A stretch of 9,757 nucleotides of DNA, from NCBI GenBank assembly GCA_030531285.1, contig JAUNNW010000032.1:1-9757 (forward strand), in the 5' to 3' direction. The stretch is from Synergistaceae bacterium (GTDB lineage: Bacteria > Synergistota > Synergistia > Synergistales > Synergistaceae). The notes under the pieces were generated by a model, which was not told the DNA's origin, ran no database searches, and worked only from the letters and a program-made list of their open reading frames with translations. A program made the translations under genes and the position numbers. Of the stretch, positions 5,828-9,757 are shown piece by piece. Within the stretch, counting starts at the first letter, position 1. Every line of letters starts with the position of its first letter.

Positions 5828-6991
5828 TCAATATTCAAATTCCATAATTTCTTTTATGATATTTTTCCCGCCGAAACCGCCGGATTTTGATACAAGCAAA
5901 AATTCGCGTTTCGCGTTCTTCGCTTTGCACAGCACCGTGCCTGAGGATATTTCGCATACCGGCGTTATGCTTTTGCAGCCAAGTTTTCTGACAGTTTGTA
6001 TGAGCGTGTCTCCGCCGAATATCGCAAGCAGTTCGGGGCAGAACATATTAAACAGGCGTTCCGTTTTCGCCGATATTATTTCTGCTGTTTCGCGCCTCAG
6101 CGCTTCGATTTCCGCTGCGCTGTGCGCAGAAAAGTCAATTTCATTCGCGCCGTCTGCTGAAGAAATTATCGCACAGCCTTTTTGTGTATAACATTCAGCT
6201 ATAGAGGCGTCGCTTTCGGAAAGCGCAAATATTTTATGTTCTTTTGCGGCTTCGGCAAGCTGCTCAAGCGTTATGGCATTTACACTGCCTGAAACAAGCA
6301 GAATTTTTGCCCTGCCGGCAATTTTTTTGCGTTCCGTTCCGCCGCGGTCAAGCCCAAGAAGCTTAGGCAAATATTCCGCGAAACCGGCACAACCCGACAT
6401 TGCCGCCCCTTTGCCTATTTTGTCCGCGGCTTTTTGCAAATCTTCTTCCGTTGCCGCGTCATGAACGCGGATAAAAGGCTCTGAAAGCGTTTCGCCGAGT
6501 GTTACCTTTACGTTTGACTGTTCCGCTATTATATCCGGTATATAGGAGTGTCTGACAGGATTGAACGGGTCGGCGCCGAAAACAGACTTCGCCGTTTCAA
6601 CACCTGATACGTACTGAATTCCGTCCTTTGTAGTGCGTCCGTTTTTCGGAAACGCCGGAACAAATTCCAGTACGGGAGCCCCAACGGCTTTCAAAAGTGC
6701 GGAAAGCTCGGCGCCTATGTTGCCGCGAAGCGCCGAGTCAGTCTTTTTGTAAAAATATTTTACGCCCTCCGCACGCGCCTTTTCCGCAATTTCATACACC
6801 TTTTTATAGGCTGTTTCAGGCTCGTCGTGACGGCTTTCGAGGTCAACCACAAGAGCTTCGGCGGGATAATCCGCGAGCTTTCCGCAGCCGCCCGAAAAAA
6901 GCACGGAGGTCGCTATCCCTGCCTTTGCGAACTGAACGCCGGTGTCAAGAGCGCCGGTGAAATCGTCGGCAAGGACGAGAAGTTTAGTCAT
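5828..6991 (-). CDS. dtnK: Four-carbon acid sugar kinase (DUF1537), probable D-threonate kinase
   Basis: DUF1537 kinases phosphorylate four-carbon acid sugars. Those paired with PdxA2 are typically D-threonate kinases making 4-phospho-D-threonate, which PdxA2 oxidises to give dihydroxyacetone phosphate. The 387-residue protein shows N-terminal LADDFTGALDTGVQ (7-20), KKTDSALRGNIGAEL (82-96), FVPAFPKNGRTT (110-121), the inter-domain segment LLVSGSVNAITLEQL, and in the C-terminal nucleotide-binding domain IFGGDT and SKSGGFGGKN. It is somewhat shorter than many members (often just over 400 residues). Its ATG overlaps the pdxA2 stop by 8 nt (ATGACTAA) and lacks a clear Shine-Dalgarno, so it probably depends on translation of pdxA2. 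No convincing terminator follows; the inverted-repeat array begins 35 nt past the stop. The family is certain; substrate is inferred from its partner, with D-erythronate-type acids as alternatives. Confidence 0.9.
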   Translation of the reverse strand: MTKLLVLADDFTGALDTGVQFAKAGIATSVLFSGGCGKLADYPAEALVVDLESRHDEPETAYKKVYEIAEKARAEGVKYFYKKTDSALRGNIGAELSALLKAVGAPVLEFVPAFPKNGRTTKDGIQYVSGVETAKSVFGADPFNPVRHSYIPDIIAEQSNVKVTLGETLSEPFIRVHDAATEEDLQKAADKIGKGAAMSGCAGFAEYLPKLLGLDRGGTERKKIAGRAKILLVSGSVNAITLEQLAEAAKEHKIFALSESDASIAECYTQKGCAIISSADGANEIDFSAHSAAEIEALRRETAEIISAKTERLFNMFCPELLAIFGGDTLIQTVRKLGCKSITPVCEISSGTVLCKAKNAKREFLLVSKSGGFGGKNIIKEIMEFEY

Positions 6992-8030
6992 TTTTCGTGC
7001 CGAATTTTACAGCCGCCATATCGCACGCTGTGTAAATCGCGTCAACAAGGCTCTGTTCGTTGGCAAACCCCATGCCTGCGTGGCCGAAAGCGGTTCCGTG
7101 ATCAACGCTCGTGCGGATAATCGGAAGTCCGACGGTGATGTTCACACCCGACATGGCAGTGAATTTGTTCGTCTTTGAGTCAAGCTTGAAACCGCAAAGC
7201 TTGAGAGGTATATGTCCCTGGTCGTGATACATGGCGACAACTATATCGTACTTTCCGGCAATCGCCTTAACAAAAACTGTGTCAGGCGGAACGGGGCCGT
7301 CAACGTCAATGCCTTTTGCGCGGCATTTTTCAATCGCGGGAATAATCGAAACGTTTTCCTCGTCCCCGAAAAGTCCGTGTTCCGAGCAGTGAGCGTTAAG
7401 TCCGGCAACAGCTATGCGCGGGTTGTCGTTGCCGAGCAGATGCATAGCCTCTTTTGCAAGCTCTATCGTCGTTTCAACGCGTTCTGGATGTTCGCGGATA
7501 ATATCGCAGGCGCCTCTCATAGAAACGTGCGTCGTGACGTGAACAACGCGAAGCCCGGGCGCTGTAAGAAGCATTCCGTAATCTTCCGTGCCCGTGTATT
7601 TGGCAAAAATTTCCGTATGTCCGGCGTAAGCGTGCCCCGCAAGGTTGATTGCTTCCTTGTTGATAGGTCCTGTGACGACCGCGTGGAGCCCGCCCTTCAT
7701 TGCAAGCTCTATACCAGTAGTAACGTAATTAAAGGAGGCGTCTCCGCAGTTCTTCTGCACCTTGCCGAACTCCCAGCCGCCTTCCTTAATCATTCCGAGG
7801 TCTATCAGGTCGATAACGCCAAAGTGTCCCTTTGCTTCCGCAGGATTTTTGATTGTATTTATCGCAAGCACCTCGTTGCTGCAGTGCAGCATTTTTTTCA
7901 AAACCGCACCGTCGCCTATCACTACGGGAACACAGCGGTCGTAGACTGCCTTGTTTGAAAGAGCCTTGACCGTTATCTCCGCTCCTATGCCTGCCGGATC
8001 TCCCATTGTTATTCCAAGTGTGTAACGCAT
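6984..8030 (-). CDS. pdxA2: 4-phospho-D-threonate 3-dehydrogenase (PdxA2, PdxA-like)
   Basis: A metal- and NAD-dependent dehydrogenase of the PdxA family, 348 residues. PdxA proper oxidises 4-hydroxy-L-threonine phosphate in vitamin B6 synthesis; PdxA2 oxidises 4-phospho-D-threonate, which decarboxylates to dihydroxyacetone phosphate. Motifs are ITMGDPAGIGAEI (7-19), VTGPINKEA (119-127), GHTE (137-140), HVTTH with His168, GLNAHCSEHGLFGDEE (210-225) with His214, and MYHDQGH with His269. These three histidines match the metal ligands of E. coli PdxA. NAH replaces the NPH common in PdxA. GTG 8039 and TTG 8036 are upstream in-frame alternatives, but ATG 8030 begins at the family's usual point; GAGG lies 11 nt before it, a rather long gap. 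The overlapping DUF1537 kinase strongly favours the catabolic PdxA2 role over pyridoxine synthesis. Confidence 0.92.
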   Translation of the reverse strand: MRYTLGITMGDPAGIGAEITVKALSNKAVYDRCVPVVIGDGAVLKKMLHCSNEVLAINTIKNPAEAKGHFGVIDLIDLGMIKEGGWEFGKVQKNCGDASFNYVTTGIELAMKGGLHAVVTGPINKEAINLAGHAYAGHTEIFAKYTGTEDYGMLLTAPGLRVVHVTTHVSMRGACDIIREHPERVETTIELAKEAMHLLGNDNPRIAVAGLNAHCSEHGLFGDEENVSIIPAIEKCRAKGIDVDGPVPPDTVFVKAIAGKYDIVVAMYHDQGHIPLKLCGFKLDSKTNKFTAMSGVNITVGLPIIRTSVDHGTAFGHAGMGFANEQSLVDAIYTACDMAAVKFGTKND

Positions 8031-8093
8031 ACTCAACACCGCCTCTAAAGATAAATGTTGTCAGATAATGGACCATATTCACAAAACGGCGTA

Positions 8094-8122
8094 ATTGTAA
8101 AACAAATTTGAAAAAAATTCAA
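8094..8122 (-). promoter_or_regulatory. Sigma-70 promoter of the pdxA2-dtnK operon
   Basis: On the minus strand TTGAAT (-35, 8117-8122) and TACAAT (-10, 8094-8099) are separated by exactly 17 bp. Transcription would start near 8087, giving a leader of about 57 nt. Within that leader lies the small palindrome ATGGACCAT (8068-8076), at a position where a repressor could act. The promoter is well supported by spacing and match; the operator role is speculative. Confidence 0.65.
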
Positions 8123-8136
8123 GACGGAACAAAAAA

Positions 8137-8156
8137 GACCCTGCCGAAGCAGGGTC
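8137..8156 (-). terminator. Intrinsic terminator of the autotransporter gene
   Basis: GACCCTGC, loop TTCG, GCAGGGTC, then TTTTTTG on the minus strand: an 8-bp perfect stem closed by a C(UUCG)G tetraloop and followed by a six-T run, 25 nt past the adhesin stop codon. It separates this gene from the pdxA2 promoter just downstream. Confidence 0.93.
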
Positions 8157-8181
8157 AGATTTCTTACGCAGAAAAACTGCC

Positions 8182-9757
8182 TTACTGTGCTGATTTCGTC
8201 CCGCTGCTTTCTTCAAGTTTTTTAACTCTCTCCAGCAGCTGTTTGATAACGCCTTTCAGTTCTTGGTTCTCATCGCTGACGAACTTCACCTGTTTCTGAA
8301 GCTCTGCCTTTGTCTTTGCCGTTTCGCCCTTGCCGAATTTCAGGCTGAAACCGACGTTGTAGGCGTTCTGGCTGTCGTTTCCGTTGCTTATTGACGTTGA
8401 CGCCGAAAGCATCATATTCGGGTTCGGCTTGTAGGCAAGTCCTATCGCTTCCGCGTTTGAACCTCTGTAGCCGCCGTATGCCACCGCTCCGACAAGTTTG
8501 TCGCCTTCTTCGCCGGACGGCTCAACGAAATGGAGTCCGGCAAGTGCCGCGGATATTGCACCCACTTCTTTTACTTCGTTTGATACGGAGCCGAGCTGAT
8601 TCTGTACGTTCGCAAACGCTCTGTCAACCTGTCCGACTGTTACTGCGTCTGTCGCGTATTTTCCGTCCGCAACGTTGACTATTCTTCTCTGATTTGCCGC
8701 TGAACCTACGGATACCGTGTTTTCTTCCATAGCTTCTGAGCCTATGCCGAGTATTACGCTGTTATTTGCCGTTTTTGTTACGTTGTTTCCGAGAACGAAC
8801 GTGTCAGTTGTCGTTACCGTGTTGTTGTTTCCTATCGCATAGCTGTTGTCACCGTTGATTATGTTCGGGTCTCCGAACGCGCCGGAGTTGTTTCCGCTTA
8901 CCGTGTGTCCTGTGCCTATCGCTATTGAGTTTGCGCCCGTTACTGTTGAGCCGTAGCCTATCGCTACCGATTTTTCTCCGTCTGCTTTCGCGTTTTTGCC
9001 AAGCGCAGAGGCACCCGCGCCTGTTGCTGTCGCGTTCACGTCTTCAATATCAAACGCCGAAGCCGCGGACGGCTGTTCCTGACTGTTTATCGCAAGGTCA
9101 AGCGCTTCAAGGTTTTCTGCCACTGTCTTTGCTCTTTTCACATAAAAACCGTCTTTCGCTGTCGTCTGCGCTTTTATTGTGTCAAACCGGTCGTCAACGT
9201 ATGCCCTGTCTGCTTTTCCCGCAGCGGCTGTTTCAAGCGCGGCTATGTCGCTTTGAGCCTGTGCCATGTCTGCCGTCAGAGTGTTGATTTTTTCCGTGTG
9301 TTCTTGTGTTGTGTTTTCAAGTACGGTTATTTTTCTTTCTGAGGCAGCTGTCTTTTCCGCAAGCTCCGCAATCTGCGATACGTCAGCTTTTTTACCGAGA
9401 GCATTGTCGATTTCCTGTTTTGTGTAGGCATCCGTTATTCCGTAGCCCTCAAGTGTTGCCGCTTTCTGCGCAAATTTCGCGTCTGCCGCCGCCGTTGTAT
9501 ATGCGTCCGTTATTCCGTAGCCCGCAAGCGTTGTCGCTTTCTGCGCGAATTTCGCGTCCGCCGCCGCCGTTGTATATGCGTCCGTTATTCCGTAGCCTGC
9601 AAGCGTTGTCGCTTTCAGCGCGAATTTGTCATTTGCTTCGGCTTTCGTGTACAGTTCGTTTTTTGTGTATGCGTCTGTTATTCCATAGCCCGCAAGCGTT
9701 TCCGCTTTCAGCGCGAATTTGTCATTTGCTTCGGCTTTCGTGTACAGTTCGTTTTTT
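8182..9757 (-). CDS. Trimeric autotransporter adhesin (YadA-like) with phage-fibre-type stalk, 5'-truncated by the window
   Basis: The open frame runs past 9757, so the signal peptide and N-terminus are not visible; 524 residues remain. An internal Met at 9267 is not the start. In order: four GYGITDAYT phage tail-fibre-type repeats (9420-9757); a coiled-coil linker (about 9030-9400); a YadA head of left-handed parallel beta-roll repeats such as SVAIGYGS, SIAIGTG and SYAIGNN (8713-9030); a neck with NVADGKYATDAVTVGQVD (8623-8712); and a YadA anchor (8332-8592) that should trimerise into a 12-stranded outer-membrane barrel, ending NVGFSLKFG. A further 49 residues (8185-8331) rich in Lys/Glu heptads follow the anchor, unlike classical YadA, which ends at the last strand. 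It probably mediates surface attachment or self-association. Class is certain; ligand is unknown. Confidence 0.92.
   Translation of the reverse strand, partial: KNELYTKAEANDKFALKAETLAGYGITDAYTKNELYTKAEANDKFALKATTLAGYGITDAYTTAAADAKFAQKATTLAGYGITDAYTTAAADAKFAQKAATLEGYGITDAYTKQEIDNALGKKADVSQIAELAEKTAASERKITVLENTTQEHTEKINTLTADMAQAQSDIAALETAAAGKADRAYVDDRFDTIKAQTTAKDGFYVKRAKTVAENLEALDLAINSQEQPSAASAFDIEDVNATATGAGASALGKNAKADGEKSVAIGYGSTVTGANSIAIGTGHTVSGNNSGAFGDPNIINGDNSYAIGNNNTVTTTDTFVLGNNVTKTANNSVILGIGSEAMEENTVSVGSAANQRRIVNVADGKYATDAVTVGQVDRAFANVQNQLGSVSNEVKEVGAISAALAGLHFVEPSGEEGDKLVGAVAYGGYRGSNAEAIGLAYKPNPNMMLSASTSISNGNDSQNAYNVGFSLKFGKGETAKTKAELQKQVKFVSDENQELKGVIKQLLERVKKLEESSGTKSAQ
9457..9757 (-). 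repeat. Tandem in-frame stalk repeats of the adhesin
   Basis: On the minus strand there is an incomplete unit at the edge (9700-9757), a 93-nt unit (9607-9699, 31 residues, containing KNELYTKAEANDKFALKA) and two 75-nt units (9532-9606 and 9457-9531, 25 residues, containing TTAAADAKFAQKA). Each complete unit begins TLAGYGITDAYT, and a fourth diverged start (TLEGYGITDAYT) follows below 9457. The partial edge unit differs from the matching part of the 93-nt unit at only two bases, and the 75-nt units are almost identical, so the array probably continues outside the window. Confidence 0.9.

Noticed and set aside
7212..7958. A 248-codon plus-strand ORF opposite pdxA2
   Set aside because: It lies wholly antisense to a gene with clear catalytic motifs, its translation has no domain signature and it lacks a ribosome-binding site; it is a frame shadow.
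9457..9757. Prophage tail-fibre gene
   Set aside because: The repeats resemble phage fibres, but the same reading frame continues into a YadA head and outer-membrane anchor, and no other phage genes are present.

Overview
The window looks like chromosomal DNA from an anaerobic diderm bacterium. My best guess is Synergistota, with another diderm lineage such as Negativicutes as the alternative. Two things point there: a rimO-pgpA-cinA-recA order that resembles the rimO-pgsA-cinA-recA clusters of Firmicutes and relatives, and a trimeric autotransporter that needs an outer membrane. This is inference from gene content only; no rRNA is present. No tRNA, rRNA, CRISPR array, transposase or integrase was found. 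Base composition looks moderate, with AT-rich intergenic regions.

Left part (1-3715, minus strand): a housekeeping block. rimO (ribosomal protein S12 methylthiotransferase), pgpA (phosphatidylglycerophosphatase A) and a stand-alone CinA C-terminal domain (NMN amidohydrolase) are packed with zero spacing and a 4-nt overlap, so they are almost certainly one operon. recA follows after a 187-nt gap that carries its own -10 box, and ends at a strong hairpin near the left edge.

Middle (3716-5827): a divergent DedA-family membrane protein on the plus strand, convergent with a minus-strand AAA_14/DUF4143 ATPase; the two share a hairpin terminator. Upstream of the ATPase is the most unusual structure in the window: four copies of a TTTAACAAA box in alternating orientation, spaced 26/25/26 bp. 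They form two tandem 51-bp units, and the first box sits inside a near-consensus promoter whose predicted transcript has almost no leader.

Right part (5828-8122, minus strand): a two-gene operon, pdxA2 and a DUF1537 acid-sugar kinase, overlapping by 8 nt, with a clear promoter. The pair should convert D-threonate (or a similar four-carbon acid sugar) to dihydroxyacetone phosphate.

Right edge (8137-9757, minus strand): the 3' part of a large trimeric autotransporter adhesin. The visible protein runs from phage-tail-fibre-type GYGITDAYT repeats through a YadA-like head, neck and membrane anchor to an unexpected coiled-coil tail after the anchor. It ends at a textbook UUCG-loop terminator. The N-terminus lies outside the window.
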